The notes: generated by a model not told the origin, from the sequence alone. Counted from the first letter of the stretch, positions 19,088-32,185 are shown. The stretch is 64,000 bases of DNA from Branchinecta lynchi (GCA_023053575.1 JAKZAP010000010.1:19900628-19964627), one strand, 5' to 3'. A program made the numbers and translations.

Positions 19088-19254
19088 ATTGTAAAAAGCT
19101 TCTCCGAGTAAGTATCAAAGTTAACTACAGTATTTGCTACTGGGATTAATCTTATCTATACTGAGATAAGATTAATCCGAATTAGAGATGAGATTATTTC
19201 AGAAGAGACAAGATTAATTCTAGTAGCAAATACTGCAAGATTTTATTTGCAGTG
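19088..19254. repeat. MITE-D, copy 1
   Basis: Begins CATTGTAAAAAGCTTCTCC and ends with ACTGCAAGATTTTATTTGC followed by AGTG; TTTGCTACTGGGATTAATC is repeated inverted as GATTAATTCTAGTAGCAAA. Copies are at 34912-35067 and 35643-35843. Confidence 0.75.
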
Positions 19255-19289
19255 CAGTATAGAAGGAGGGCAGAAGGTGCTGTGAGGAT

Positions 19290-19500
19290 ACATTTAGTAA
19301 TAATAATAATAGATTTATTGCCCATCATAATGCACAAACGTACAAAAAGACGGAGTAATGAAATGAAGAGGAAGAAAAAGAACAAGAAAGAAATCTAAGA
19401 AAAGAACATTACAGTCAACAGATAATGGAAAGAACACAAGAAACTTTAAAAAAAAAAGTGTAAAACGTATATCTTTATATATCTTTAGTATAAACAATTA
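19290..19500 (-). mobile_element. Probable LINE 3' end (reverse)
   Basis: Starts on the + strand with TAATAATAATAATAGATTTA followed by ATTGCCC and AT/AG-rich sequence, the usual look of a reversed LINE tail and 3' UTR. No coding part is recognised. Confidence 0.35.
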
Positions 19501-19636
19501 TCTTGATCAAAACTTATTCAACAAGTTCTATCCTCAACTCTCTATACTTCCGACTAGCTCTAACGCCCAGACTTTTCTCCAACTGAAAGAGTTTGTTTCC
19601 TTTTCTACGATCAAGGAATTCTTTTCCCCGTCAAGG

Positions 19637-22364
19637 AAAACAAGAGCTACGAGCTCATGTGGCACTTGTACGAGTAGGCTCTACAAGAAAGTAGATGAGA
19701 ACGTCACAAAATACACCCGCCATCCAAAAATGCGGTTCGGAAATAGAAATAGGATATTTAGTTTCACTCATTTCTGAGCAGTTCCGGCATCGTCTCGATT
19801 GTCTGTAGCAAATGCACATGACTGTTCAAACTTTCATCCCAATAAATCCATTTGTTTGATCCCTAGACGTGCTACACGATTTCCGGTACCCACTCTATCT
19901 CGACCTACCGTGGCCGAATCTGGTTCGGAATATAAAAAATCGACCACCTAAAGCATCTTCTTTTATACCATCTATCAAGTTTCACTCGAATCTGAGCATT
20001 TTTGAAAGTTCCGGTACCCCCCCCCCCCCTCCCACCAACGTTGTCGGAGCCGGTTCGGGCCCAATCTCTTAATTCCCTGTTCCTGTCCATCAAGTTTTAC
20101 TGAAATTGGAGCTTAGCCTATCTGCAAGTTTCCAGTACCCCCCCCCCCCCCTACCTTGGCGGAATTCGGCCCGGAGGCCAAATAACAAATCTAGGCCGCA
20201 TAAACTCGGCACTGTCGAATTTGCATCTCATTCGGTCCATCCGTTTGGTTTTTGTGCATGTCAAAAGTCCCCCCACCCCCAATTCCCCTAATCGTGGTCG
20301 CATATGGTTCGAACGCATGTTTTACATGTCGAGGCCATCGATTCGTATCACCCATAAAGTTTCACTCGAATCAGACCACTCGTTTGCAATTTATAGAAGT
20401 CAATTTCCATATTTCTCTTCTCGTGCTCCCCAAAAAATGCTCGGATCTAGGAACGGAAGTTTCCGGGGGTTTGTTGTGTCAGGTTCTTAAGTCAAGATAT
20501 TTCGGGTCGCTAATATGCTTGCAAAGTTTCGTTGTCGTTTTACATCTGGAACTATTCTAACTCACGACTACCGGAATTCCAGGAAACCCCTCCAACTCTC
20601 CCCACAGAGCCCCGAAACCATCTGGCTCCTTCAATTTCATCTAGGCCTAATGCTTGTTCCATCCATTAAGTTTCGTCCCAATCCCTCTGCTTTTAGAGTT
20701 TCTCGAGCCCCCCCTCCATCCCCACAGGTATCGGACCCGACCCGGACGTGACACTGAACGTCCGAGGCGATAGCTCACCAGACAAGTTTCATTCAAATCC
20801 GATCACCCGTTCAAAAGTTATGCACGCCACTAGATTCCGGACTCCCCATCCACCCACTCCCCCCACGATGGTCGGGTCGGGGAAACGGCTGTTCTCAAGT
20901 CAATATGTTCGGATCCCTGACATACCTGCCAAGTTTCATCGCCCTAGGACATCAGGAAGTATGCCGAACTCGCGGAATCGCTAGAAATCCGGACCCCGAC
21001 CCCAGCTCCCCCACAGTGCCCTGATCCGGTCCGGTTATGTCAATGACGTGTCTAGGACTTGTGCTTGTTTTTCCCACCAAGTTTCATCCCGATCCCTCCA
21101 CTCTAAGCGTTTCTCAAAATTTCCGGTTCCCTCCTCCAACTCCCCCCAGTGTCATCGGATCCACCCGGATTTAAAGTGAGATGTCTGAGACACGAGGTCA
21201 TCCTAAATATAAAATTTCATCAAGATCCGATCACCCGTTCAAAAGTTATACACGCCACTAGATTCCGGACTCCCCATCCATCCACTCCCCCCAGTATGGT
21301 CGGATTGGGGAAACGGCTGTTCTCAAGTGAACCTGTTCGGGTCCCTGGCATACCTGCCAAGTTTCATCGCCCTAGCACATCAGGAAGTATGCCGAACTCG
21401 CGGGATCGCTAGAAATCCGGACCCCCCCCCCCCCAACTCCCCCAGAGTGTCTAGATCTGGTCCGCTTATATCAGTGACGTATCTAGGACTTGTGCTTGTT
21501 CTTCCCACCAAGTTTCATCCCGATCCCTCCACTCTAGGTGTTTCTCAAGATTTCCGGTTCCCTCCTCCAACTCCCCCCAGTGTCATCGGATCTGGTCCGG
21601 ATTTATAGTGGGACGTCTGAGACACGAGGTCATCCTAAATATAAAATTTCATCAAGATCCGATGACTCGTTCGCAAGATAAAAATACCTCAAATTTTGGC
21701 TTCCCCCTCCCTCCACTCCCCCCCCCCCCAGATGGTCGAATCGGGGAATTGACGATTTCCTATTTAATCTGGTCGGGTCCCAGAGATGCCTGTCAATTTC
21801 CATCGTCTCAGCACATCAGGAAGCACGGAACTCGCTGGATCACTACAAATTCCGACTTCTCCCCCCCCCCCCCCAACTCCCCCAAAGTGAGCGGACCCGT
21901 TCCGGTTATATCAGCCATGTATCTAAGACTTGTGCTTGTACTTTCCACCAAGTTTCATCCGGATCCCTCCACTCTAAGTGTTTTTCAAGATTTCCGGTTT
22001 CCCCCTCCAACTCCCCCCAATGTCACCGGATCCGGTTTGGATTTAAAATGGAGGGTCTGAGACACGAGTTCCTTCCATATATCAAGTTTCATTAAGATCC
22101 GATAACCCGTTCGTAAGCTAAAAATATCTCATTTTTCCTCATTTTTCCGGATTCCCCCTCCCTCCACTCCCCTCCAGATGGTCGGATCGGGGAAGCGAGT
22201 ATTTCTAATTTAATCTGGTCCAGTTCCTGATATGCCTGCCAAGTTTCATCGTCCTAGCTTATCAGGAAGTGCCCGAACTAGCAAAACCGGGACCGACAGA
22301 CCGACTGACGGACAGAAATTACAATCGCTATATGGCACTTGAGTAAGCTCAAGTGCCATAAAAA
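19637..22364 (+). mobile_element. Helentron-like non-autonomous element 1 with internal tandem repeats
   Basis: The 5' end AAAACAAGAGCTACGAGCTC, then a subterminal GGCACTTGT, also starts the element at 36683. The 3' end has TATGGCACTTGAGTAAGCTC and its partner CAAGTGCCATA, forming a terminal hairpin, then an A run. Paired subterminal repeats at both ends, a 3' hairpin and internal minisatellites are hallmarks of non-autonomous Helentrons. Inside, a unit of about 430 bp repeats from about 20750 to 22250 (words such as AAGTTTCATC and GATCCCTCCACTC). Open frames in the repeats are not genes. Confidence 0.65.
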
Positions 22365-23804
22365 GAACCTAGACAAACTTACGCCGTAGGTCACCTAAGC
22401 TTTCAGACTGGATAGAGATTTGCTAGGATTTGCTGCCGTTCGACAAGCAACCCGAGTCGTTAAGGCACTCTATGGACATTTGTAAGGCGGTTTAAAAGGC
22501 CCGAATTCACAGTTCGGAAGTCAGTTCGACTTGGGGCTCAGTTCAGTCCTGAGCTAGTTGAGTTCGAGCTGAGGAGAGTCCGACCCAGTTGGCCCAACTC
22601 CAATGTAAGTAAATACGAAATATATTTGCTTTATTTTTTGACCTACGAACTGAGTATCGCCTTCGAAAAGACTCGGTGCATTGACATCTGCAGACGAGTA
22701 GCCAATACTACCATGCTCGCCCGCGACAAATAACCACGCCACACGCTACTACTTTAACTACCCCTATACACACTATTTTTTATTATCATAGTGCTGTACA
22801 AATTTCGCAAAGCTTTACGATTGTAGGTCATCGTCCCCACGGTTCGGGACGATGCGCCCATAGTGTACGGAAGAAGAACCGAAGAGCAAAATTGTGACAA
22901 GGAAGATTTGAAGGTCATGCCAAGCCATCGTAGAAAGTCTGTCGATTGAACGATGAAAGATCTAGGGGAGATAGCAGCTTTGAATAAATTCGAACCATTT
23001 GACAAAGGGTTGAAATGCAGGTATTCACATTTTGAGAGGTTAACTTAAAAGCCAAAGCCAATTTTGTTCCGACGACAGCTTACGTGATCCTTAAAGTTCA
23101 ATGGGCACATCAAACTATCCCAATCCCACTCTGTAACAACCTAGGAACAATGCTTTCCCCTAGATCAGCAGCTTTTCCAACAGTTTCCTCTCTGTGATAT
23201 TTCAAAGCGTAATTTTTTGGGCCAGTACATGCTCAATTTACTTGCTTGGACAAAGATAAAAGTGACGTTTCTTATAATACTTAAAAGATCTTTATTGTAT
23301 GCATAAATCAGCTTCTATAATTCAGATTGGAATAGGTTATTTGTTTTTGAATGATTTTTGTTGCTATGTTATCTTTTATAAGCTTATCGCATATTCTGGT
23401 ACATTTTATAAAGCAAGCTAATCAAGCTTAAAAACACTATTCCACAAAGAAAAACTTTTGATAGACACTTTAAGCCATGGAACTTCTGATGAAACACTAG
23501 AACAATCAGGTAAACTGCATCTGCGGCTTGACTTTGGTGACATCTCAAATATATCCTTTTCTATCAAGCATTGCTGGGATTTTTTGAATTTCCTGCCACG
23601 AAATCCCAGTTCCTAAGATTTGGATCGCCGAAATGCCAGAGAGCTAAAGACAAGGGATAACAAGAAAACGGCCGATTTTCGTAGCGCCTTCTAAAGGAAG
23701 TCGGAAATGTTTATTTGTGAAGCATTTAATACAAAGTAAAGCATTAGAAGTGTCCATTGTGCTTTAAATCTTAAACCTGTCTTATCTATAATATTAATTC
23801 AACA
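22365..23804. other. Intergenic, no feature seen
   Basis: No long open frame, repeat partner or splice-bounded exon that I can support across this stretch. Confidence 0.5.
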
Positions 23805-24150
23805 TACTTCCATAATCACTCCATAAATTTTTACACCCGGAGACCCCAATTTCGTACGTTACATTCTAACCCCTCTAACAAAATTACGCTGATTTTCTCA
23901 CTTGCCCTTTTTTGCTACCTTAGATGTGCATCATGCTGTCGACGGCTGTCTGCGAGAAGTTTTTCCATCAGAAAAACCGGTTATGTAAATTGTTTCCCTG
24001 TTTCCTCTAATAAGTCAACGGATGTCGGAGAAGGCTTAAAACAGCAAAAACGTGGGTTATTTGTTGAAAGTGCAACCTAGTTTTAAAGTATTCAAGTATT
24101 TCAAAATACTGTAAGTTGAAGACTAAATAGTGCGAGGGGTCCTTTAAAGA
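23805..24150. repeat. Dispersed repeat G, copy 2
   Basis: Collinear with 11425-11760, from TTCCATAATCACTCCATA to AGTGCGAGGGGTCCTTTAA, at roughly 80-85% identity by eye. The inverse third copy is at 49310-49620. Confidence 0.75.
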
Positions 24151-24545
24151 ATTCTGACGAAGACCAGATCTTTAAAAGTTTACATCTTTAGACTGTCTGG
24201 ATCAAAAAGTCCAATAAATATTAAGTTTTGGGATTCCATCAAATCCTTTGGTCTTGTTGTGAAAGTAGTGGCAACGCAGATATTCAGTAACAACAACTGT
24301 TATCTGTTAAAACTGCACATCCTTGTAATATGGCATCAATTCTGACGGCTGTTCCCCATCCTTCACTTTTGCCGGTGCAAGGATGCAATGATGGACACTA
24401 TGACCTTCAGATACAAAAAGAAATTGAAGGGAGTCACGTTCGGCGGTTCTGAGGGACTCGTGTCGAGAACAGAGCAAAATAACAATGGGGAGTAGTGCCA
24501 AGACCTATGCTCCCCGTATATGTTCCTTCAGCCCAAGCTGACTTA

Positions 24546-27490
24546 TCCGCACCGCCAAACATGCTCCCCATACTTTGCAAACGGGACATATTCATAGCGC
24601 CTACCGCTACGCTTGCGGCATTTAAACCAAGATAAACTTGCGTGTTTAGAAATTTTAATAAAGCTAAGATGCGATCTGCACCCCTGGAGGAAACAGTGAA
24701 GGTTTCATCTTTTATTTACTTTGTTCAGAATACGAAATTATTGGAGCCAACGCTGGTGCACGACTGATTGAGTTTCAGTAGAGACCAAAGACAATAAAAG
24801 TGGGAAAGACCGGAAACTCCCGTAAGCCCCATGAGTCACAACAATCAGCGCCGTTTAGCGGATGTTCTTTCGTTAAAAAATCGCCCTGTTGACCATTTCT
24901 TCCATCGCTTTCCTCAGAATCATCATCAAAGCATATTTTGTTTATGATGAGCATTCTCTCTCCATTCAGATTTCCTCTTTAATTGGAATAAAAAACAAGT
25001 AGGAAAAGAATAAATCGCTTTTTTATGGAAAGAAAAATGTTGAATTCACGATTTCGAATCAGTTAATGTTGATGGACATTGCCTACTCGCGCCCTCTCGC
25101 TTCGATTACATTAATCATCTACCGCTGGAAATTGGACAAAGTCCAAATGCTAGGTGGTGTTCCAATCGATTTTCAGAAACCCGATTTTAGCGAAGTCACC
25201 GGTCTTCCCACTATTATTGTCTGTGATCCACACCGCCAAACATGCTCCCCATGCTTTGCAAATAGGACATACTCATAGCGCCGACCGCTGCGCTTGCGGC
25301 ATTTAAACCAAGACAAACTTGCGTGTTTAGAAATTTTTAATAAAGCTAAGATGCGATCTGCACCCCTGGAGGAAACAGTGAAGGTTTCATCTTTTATTTA
25401 CTTTGTTCAGAATACGAAATTATTGGAGCCAACGCTGGTGCACGACTGATTGAGTTTCAGTAGAGACCAAAGACAATAAAAGTGGGAAAGACCGGAAACT
25501 CCCGTAAGCCCCATGAGTCACAACAATCAGCGCCGTTTAGCGGATGTTCTTTCGTTAAAAAATCGCCCTGTTGACCATTTCTTCCATCGCTTTCCTCAGA
25601 ATCATCATCAAAGCATATTTTGTTTATGATGAGCATTCTCTCTCCATTCAGATTTCCTCTTTAATTGGAATAAAAAACAAGTAGGAAAAGAATAAATCGC
25701 TTTTTTATGGAAAGAAAAATGTTGAATTCACGATTTCGAATCAGTTAATGTTGATGGACATTGCCTACTCGCGCCCTCTCGCTTCGATTACATTAATCAT
25801 CTACCGCTGGAAATTGGACAAAGTCCAAATGCTAGGTGGCGTTCCAATCGATTTTCAGAAACCCGATTTTAGCGAAGTCACCGGTCTTCCCACTATTATT
25901 GTCTGTGATCCACACCGCCAAACATGCTCCCCATGCTTTGCAAATAGGACATACTCATAGCGCCGACCGCTGCGCTTGCGGCATTTAAACCAAGACAAAC
26001 TTGCGTGTTTAGAAATTTTTAATAAAGCTAAGATGCGATCTGCACCCCTGGAGGAAACAGTGAAGGTTTCATCTTTTATTTACTTTGTTCAGAATACGAA
26101 ATTATTGGAGCCAACGCTGGTGCACGACTGATTGAGTTTCAGTAGAGACCAAAGACAATAAAAGTGGGAAAGACCGGAAACTCCCGTAAGCCCCATGAGT
26201 CACAACAATCAGCGCCGTTTAGCGGATGTTCTTTCGTTAAAAAATCGCCCTGTTGACCATTTCTTCCATCGCTTTCCTCAGAATCATCATCAAAGCATAT
26301 TTTGTTTATGATGAGCATTCTCTCTCCATTCAGATTTCCTCTTTAATTGGAATAAAAAACAAGTAGGAAAAGAATAAATCGCTTTTTTATGGAAAGAAAA
26401 ATGTTGAATTCACGATTTCGAATCAGTTAATGTTGATGGACATTGCCTACTCGCGCCCTCTCGCTTCGATTACATTAATCATCTACCGCTGGAAATTGGA
26501 CAAAGTCCAAATGCTAGGTGGCGTTCCAATCGATTTTCAGAAACCCGATTTTAGCGAAGTCACCGGTCTTCCCACTATTATTGTCTGTGATCCACACCGC
26601 CAAACATGCTCCCCATGCTTTGCAAATAGGACATACTCATAGCGCCGACCGCTGCGCTTGCGGCATTTAAACCAAGACAAACTTGCGTGTTTAGAAATTT
26701 TTAATAAAGCTAAGATGCGATCTGCACCCCTGGAGGAAACAGTGAAGGTTTCATCTTTTATTTACTTTGTTCAGAATACGAAATTATTGGAGCCAACGCT
26801 GGTGCACGACTGATTGAGTTTCAGTAGAGACCAAAGACAATAAAAGTGGGAAAGACCGGAAACTCCCGTAAGCCCCATGAGTCACAACAATCAGCGCCGT
26901 TTAGCGGATGTTCTTTCGTTAAAAAATCGCCCTGTTGACCATTTCTTCCATCGCTTTCCTCAGAATCATCATCAAAGCATATTTTGTTTATGATGAGCAT
27001 TCTCTCTCCATTCAGATTTCCTCTTTAACTGGAATTATAAACAAGTAGGAAAAGAATAAATCGCTTGTTCATGGAAAAAAATGTTGAATTCACGATTTCG
27101 AATCAGTTAATGTTGATGGACATTGCCTACTCACGCCCTCTCGCTTCGATTACATTAATCATCTACCGCTGGAAATTGGACAAAGTCCAAACGCTAGGTG
27201 GCGTTCCAATCGATTTTCAGAAACCCGATTTTAGCGAAGTCACCGGTCTTCCCACTATTATTGTCTGTGATCCACAGCGCCAAACATGCTCCCCATGCTT
27301 TGCAAATAGGACATACTCATAGCGCCGACCGCTGCGCTTGCGGCATTTAAACCAAGACAAACTTGCGTGTTTAGAAATTTTTAATAAAGCTAAGATGCGA
27401 TCTGCACCCCTGGAGGAAACAGTGAAGGTTTCATCTTTTATTTACTTTGTTCAGAATACGAAATTATTGGAGCCAACGCTGGTGCACGAC
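24546..27490. repeat. 682-bp tandem array, about 4.3 copies
   Basis: The start of the same 70-codon frame recurs at 25066, 25748 and 26430 (exactly 682 apart) and at about 27110 (680 apart). Whole units appear near-identical; the outermost ones differ most (changes near 24550-24620 and 27026-27090). The array ends abruptly at 27490 within the unit. The frame encodes a peptide with no recognised domain and no promoter or splice context, so I treat it as part of the repeat. Confidence 0.9.
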
Positions 27491-27500
27491 ATTTTTCATG

Positions 27501-27735
27501 GTGGGTTTACACACTGCGTAAAATCCGAGCGTATTTTGAAATCCGAGCGTATTTTACGCACGTTTTGAGCTTGAAAAGATTTCTAGCAATACGGACGTAA
27601 ATAGAGAAATCGGTCCGTTTTGTATTCAAAAACGTTCGTATTGCTAGAAATCTTTTCAAGCTCAAAACGTGCGTAACATACGCTCAGATTTCAAAATACG
27701 CTCGGATTTTACGCAGTGTGTAAATGGACCATCAG
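27501..27735. repeat. Near-perfect 230-bp palindrome (foldback MITE)
   Basis: The left arm beginning TTTACACACTGCGTAAAATC is matched in inverse by the right arm ending at about 27727, through GAGCTTGAAAAGATTTCTAG to the centre near 27620. Mismatches are few. It directly abuts the end of the 682-bp array. Confidence 0.85.
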
Positions 27736-29340
27736 TAGAGACGTTCACTATCGCTAGTGGTGTTAGTCTCGTGGCTATTCGAGTGTGTGTCACTTTTTTC
27801 AAGTCTTGGCGCTACTCCGTAGTGTTGTTTTTCTCTGGACGAGATGGATGGAGCGAGTCGGTAGGATAAATGGGAGTTACTCATTATGACAATTAAAAAT
27901 AATGTATAGCAAAATTACAATATATATTTAATACTATCTGTTAGTTGACAAATGTCGCGCTGCAAATCAAATCAGTATCATAAAGTTACTTGCAGCAATT
28001 CCAGAATAAGCGTCTAGCCTTGTGTTGACCATGACTTAATCCTCAGTAGGCTACCTCTAACTGCACGACGATTCGTCGTAACAACCATCACTTACTTAGC
28101 TGAATGTACCTAGCGGATTAAAGGTGGAAAGAAGATGGCCGAGTGATTATCCGAAAGCTTGTTTCAAGGCTTCAAGGCTAGCCGAGTGTTTTTCTGGTTT
28201 TGTGCACAGGTTCATCCACGTTTTCAGCCAATGACAACTAATGTAGCAATAATTTACACGATCGTCATCCAAAATGTCAAGCCATTAGGTGCGACGTCGG
28301 GGTCGTGCCCTTTCGTCATTTCTTCTTGGCTCGGAGGCCTGCGTTGTCTGCTCCTTCTTTCTTCGTTGGGGTTTCCACCAATCGCATTTCACATTTTCAA
28401 AGTTGAAAGACAGACTGTAAAATCACCATTCCAAGTTCATGTTTTACAACGACATGAATAGTTCTGGAGGCTCCTTCAAGTTCCTCAACTCCAAGACGAT
28501 GTTCTACACTCCGGACCTTTGTCCTATAAAATCCAAGCTTCCCCTCTCGATAACAGTTCCAGCAATCCGTGTCTGTACATCGCAGGACGTGACAATATTC
28601 TTTTTCGAAAGCTTCCTTTCATGTCGCGCGTTTGATGGGACATGAACGGAAAGTGAAGAGCTTGACGCCATGGCCTGAAATAAATAACAGAAGCCGTCAA
28701 AATGCTCAACCAGGGAACGCGGGGCGTCGTCTCGTAGAAGAGAGTAATTAGTGGAAGATGGGAAATGTCTGATTCGATTCACTGGAGCAGAGCAAAATAA
28801 CACTAGAGAGTAGCGCCAAGACTTAAACTGACACACACTCGAATAGCACGGACACTGGTTCCACTGTCGATACAGAACGTCCCTATTGAAACTCAATCAG
28901 TCTTTCACCAGCACCGGCTCCGATAACTTCATGTTCTGTACATAGCAAAAAATGATACAGCCTTGGTGTGTGCAGACCGCACCTTTGCTTTACTAGTAAT
29001 TTCTGAACCCGAAAGTTTGTGGCGCTTTAACTGCCGTAAGCGTAGTGGGCGGCGCTATGAGTATGGCCGGTTTGCAGAGCATGGAAAGCATAGGTATTGG
29101 CGCTACTCCACAGTGTTATTTTGCTCTGCACCTGAGGCGAGTCAATCGAAGACTTTAGGCCACACTTTAATGCCCGGGCCACATTCAGTCAGAGCTGTAC
29201 GTAATTTGGTTATCACCCACTCTTACGTTGCATCCTGGTCACACCTGGAACGAAGAAATTCAAGACAAATTACCACCATCATCGCTCAAAGGTAAACAAA
29301 ACGGGCTAAAGTCAGTGACTCTGGTCTGTAATTGATCCAA
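27736..29340. other. Repeat-derived sequence without genes
   Basis: Pieces recur in inverse: ACACACTCGAATAGC at about 28833 against GCTATTCGAGTGTGTGT at about 27774, and GGCGCTACTC with a TTATTTTGCTCTG-like block at 27810, 28795 and 29099. Part of the sequence beside the 682-bp unit (GTTTCAGTAGAGAC) also recurs here. This suggests old element ends around the array. No coding region is supported. Confidence 0.45.
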
Positions 29341-29898
29341 ACACTCCAAAGACACGTTTCAAAATGGCGGAGATGGATTTTTCTATCTCGACTATCTTAC
29401 GTTTTCAGCGTCTTTTCTTCCCAATTTCGACCGTAATACAGTGCGAACACACGATCGGGATTTCCCGGCCGGATTTCCTGCACTTTCATCATCAAGTTGA
29501 AAAAATTTCAACTTTTCCATATGGAAGTGATGATTGTGGTGAAAGGAATTCCAGTCCGGGAGCTACCAATCCTGATCGTGTGTTTGCACTTAAGACGGGC
29601 TTATTACTGGTGTTATTACCAGGTGTGACTATAGTGAGGCCCGGGCATAAGCCTCCTTTATGATGTTGACAAATTTGCATAATCTTTCCTCCTGCAGAGG
29701 CTGGGCAAACATTACAGAAAACCCTTTCTCCTTCTTTCAAATGACTGTGTTGAGTGTTTATTTTAAACGGGGCTGTCTCGGCAAAATGTTTTTTTTTCAC
29801 AAGATGGTGTATTAGGGCTTAGGCTATACTGAAACAGGACGCTTGGCAACATGAGAAGAACGTTTCTTTATCTGACCACCAGCTGGTGCATTAGGGCT
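29341..29898. other. Unassigned stretch
   Basis: A 100-codon open frame on each strand overlaps here, with no domain I recognise. The minus frame has a CNVC and CQHH pattern, but nothing else supports a zinc finger. Confidence 0.35.
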
Positions 29899-30165
29899 TA
29901 GAGCTTGGTCACGCTGGGCTCATTTCCTGGCTTTTTGGGTTGCAAAAGTAGAAAAAAAAGAAACAACTAGTTCTGAACGTTGTCGTTTTAAATTTAGGAG
30001 ATCATTTAGAGCAAAACAGCGTGTATAATTACGTTACAGGAATCCTAATTGCAGTCTGCTCATTATTACCAAGCTGTCACAAAGCCCATCCAATCTCACG
30101 GCCCCTAGGGATTTTCAGTTGTTTGTCGAATAGTCGGCTTTTTGAGCCCAGTGTGACCAAACTCT
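29899..30165. repeat. MITE-E, copy 1
   Basis: About 267 bp bounded by GCTTGGTCACGCTGGGCTCA and its inverse TGAGCCCAGTGTGACCAA. The interior is shared with 30506-30773. Confidence 0.75.
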
Positions 30166-30169
30166 TAAA

Positions 30170-30432
30170 GCGAGGCTTCACCTTTCAGATTTTTCTTCCG
30201 GAACCGTCTGGAAGTCCGGGGTGTTGGACACCCCAGATTCCGGATGTCTGGAAGGTATCATAGAGGCAATCCATGCGAGATACAGAACAGATATGCAAAT
30301 GTAGGAAGAAAAGGGAACGTGATTGACAACTGTGACTGGGATGCAAGAGATATTTGAAATGCGAAGGGACATCTAGGAAACTTTGAAGAATAGCAAAATT
30401 AGATGTAAGTAATCTGAAAGGTGAAGCCTGGC
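30170..30432. repeat. Inserted element with GCTTCACCTTTCAGATT termini
   Basis: AGGCTTCACCTTTCAGATTT at 30171 is matched in inverse by AATCTGAAAGGTGAAGCC at about 30412-30429, enclosing about 260 bp. It lies between two copies of MITE-E and their shared flank. Confidence 0.65.
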
Positions 30433-30505
30433 TTTTAGGCTATATGGAAACAGTACGCTCGGCAACATGGAAAGAACCTTTCTTTCTGTGGCCACCAGCT
30501 GGTGT

Positions 30506-30773
30506 ATTAGGTTATAGCTTGGTCACACTGGGCTCATTTCCTGGCTTTTTGGGTTGCAAAAGTAGAAAAAAAGAAACTAATTCTGAACGTTGTCGTTTTA
30601 AGTTCAGGAGATCATTTAGAGAAAAACTGCGTGTGTAATTACGTCACAGGAATCCTAATTGCAGTCTGCTCCTTATCGTCAAGCTGCCACAAAGCCCATC
30701 CGATCAAACGGCCCCTAGGGATTTTCAGTTGTTTGTCGAATAGGCGGCTTTTTGAGCCCAGTGTGATCAAGCT
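30506..30773. repeat. MITE-E, copy 2
   Basis: Same termini as copy 1 (GCTTGGTCACACTGGGCTCA). The flanking GGCTATACTGAAACAG-like sequence is also shared, so a larger unit was duplicated, and a third start of that flank occurs at about 30778. Confidence 0.75.
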
Positions 30774-31083
30774 ATTAGGCTATACTGAAACAGTGCGCTC
30801 GGCAACATGAGGAAGTAATTTGTCAGCCCTAATGCCACGCCCAAGCGAAGGCTTATAAGATTGTGAAATGCAGCTTAACGGAAAAGCTCTCAGGGAAAGT
30901 AGTTTTTAACCAGTTAGAAACCTTTTAGAGGTAAATACTCTGTGGGTGTCTTTCGAAAACGAGAGGGAAAGGTCGGTCCTGAAACAAAGATTAAATTAAA
31001 AGTAGAAACACATGCTCAGATATGTAGGTTTTTATTTTTAATCAAAACACTGAAAGTAAAATAATATTACTATTACTCTATTG

Positions 31084-31360
31084 CAGCAAAAAGAAAGTTC
31101 TAAGGACGTGTGCTGCAATTTATTAATACTACTTGTATCTAATAAATAAATTTAATATAACTGACGAAAGCGGAAGATGGTTGTACATATATAGCTATGT
31201 ATTAAAAGCAAAGATTAAGGCCAAAATATCATCCAACACTGTAAAAAAAAACTTTTGCAGCAAAAAGAAAGTCCTAAGGACTTGTGCTGCAATTTATTCA
31301 TACTGCTTGTATCTAATAAATAAATTTACTATAACTGACGAAAGCGGAAGATTGCTGTAC
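31084..31360. repeat. Tandem duplication of about 105 bp, 173 bp apart
   Basis: GCAGCAAAAAGAAAGT through CGAAAGCGGAAGAT appears at 31084-31190 and 31257-31360 with few differences. AT-rich, non-coding. Confidence 0.75.
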
Positions 31361-31880
31361 CAGGGACCCATACATTTCCTGTAATGACTCGCCATTCAGG
31401 GGGCTTGTCTTCCTATGCTTCTATGTTGCTATGTTGCCCGAGCCTCACCTAGTTTCCAAAAATTCGGCTTGGGTCGAATCGGCGTTCTTGCTCAGACAGA
31501 CAAAATTGCCAGCATGCCACCAGGTACCTAAGGGACGACTCAGACGGCGTTCGTAAAGTTCGTCAAGTTTTTCGCAAACTATGCCGCTCAGACGGGAATT
31601 TCACCTAGATAATATTACGAGACTTGTTTGGTCAATTTGTTCTATAGAAAGAAAAAACATTCTGATTGTTAGAGATTAGTATTATCATCTATGAACCATA
31701 GGTAGATATTTATTAACACTAAAAGCCATAATGGGTCCATGGTTAATATCCAGATACAAGAAAGGAACCTCCAATAAATAAATTAAAATAATCCAGTAAC
31801 AAAAATAAGACATAACAATGTTTACAACGGATACGTCAGCTATGATTCTTCATCAGCGATATTTCGGCCCTTCTTGGCAA

Positions 31881-32029
31881 GGGTCCTCGTCAGGCTGTCA
31901 ATCCTCTGGTTCAACTTCGGGGAAGGAAACAAACCTGTTTGATTACACGTTTGTTTCCTTCCCCGAAATTACAGGTTTTGTTTCTTTCCCGAAGTTGAAC
32001 CAGAGGATTGACAGCCTGACGAGGACCCC
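31881..32029. repeat. Foldback element, copy 1
   Basis: GGGTCCTCGTCAGGCTGTCA at 31881 is matched inversely by TGACAGCCTGACGAGGACCC ending at 32028, giving a long stem with a short loop. The outer sequence ATTTCGGCCCTTCTTGGCAA relates it to 39688-39770 and 47243-47402. Confidence 0.75.
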
Positions 32030-32185
32030 AAAGGCACAAAAAATCGACAGTTAGAAACTGAAACTCTCTGATTGACTAAAAGCTGAACACGATGACATAC
32101 ATATACACTTAACCTCCAAGAATTTTGCTCCACGCGCGGGACTGGATTTTTGAATTGTACTTGCTATTCAGGTTAGAGAATGACT

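Noticed and set aside
20221..22060. Proline-rich ORFs
   Set aside because: They follow the internal tandem repeats of the Helentron-like element; frames are set by C-rich blocks and are not conserved between units.
25066..27322. Four copies of a 70-85 codon ORF as a tandem gene family
   Set aside because: The copies are part of a near-identical 682-bp DNA repeat; there is no domain, splice context or promoter, and identity extends equally through non-coding parts.
29492..29800. Minus-strand ORF with CNVC and CQHH
   Set aside because: The Cys/His spacing fits no zinc-finger class that I know, and there is no neighbouring support.
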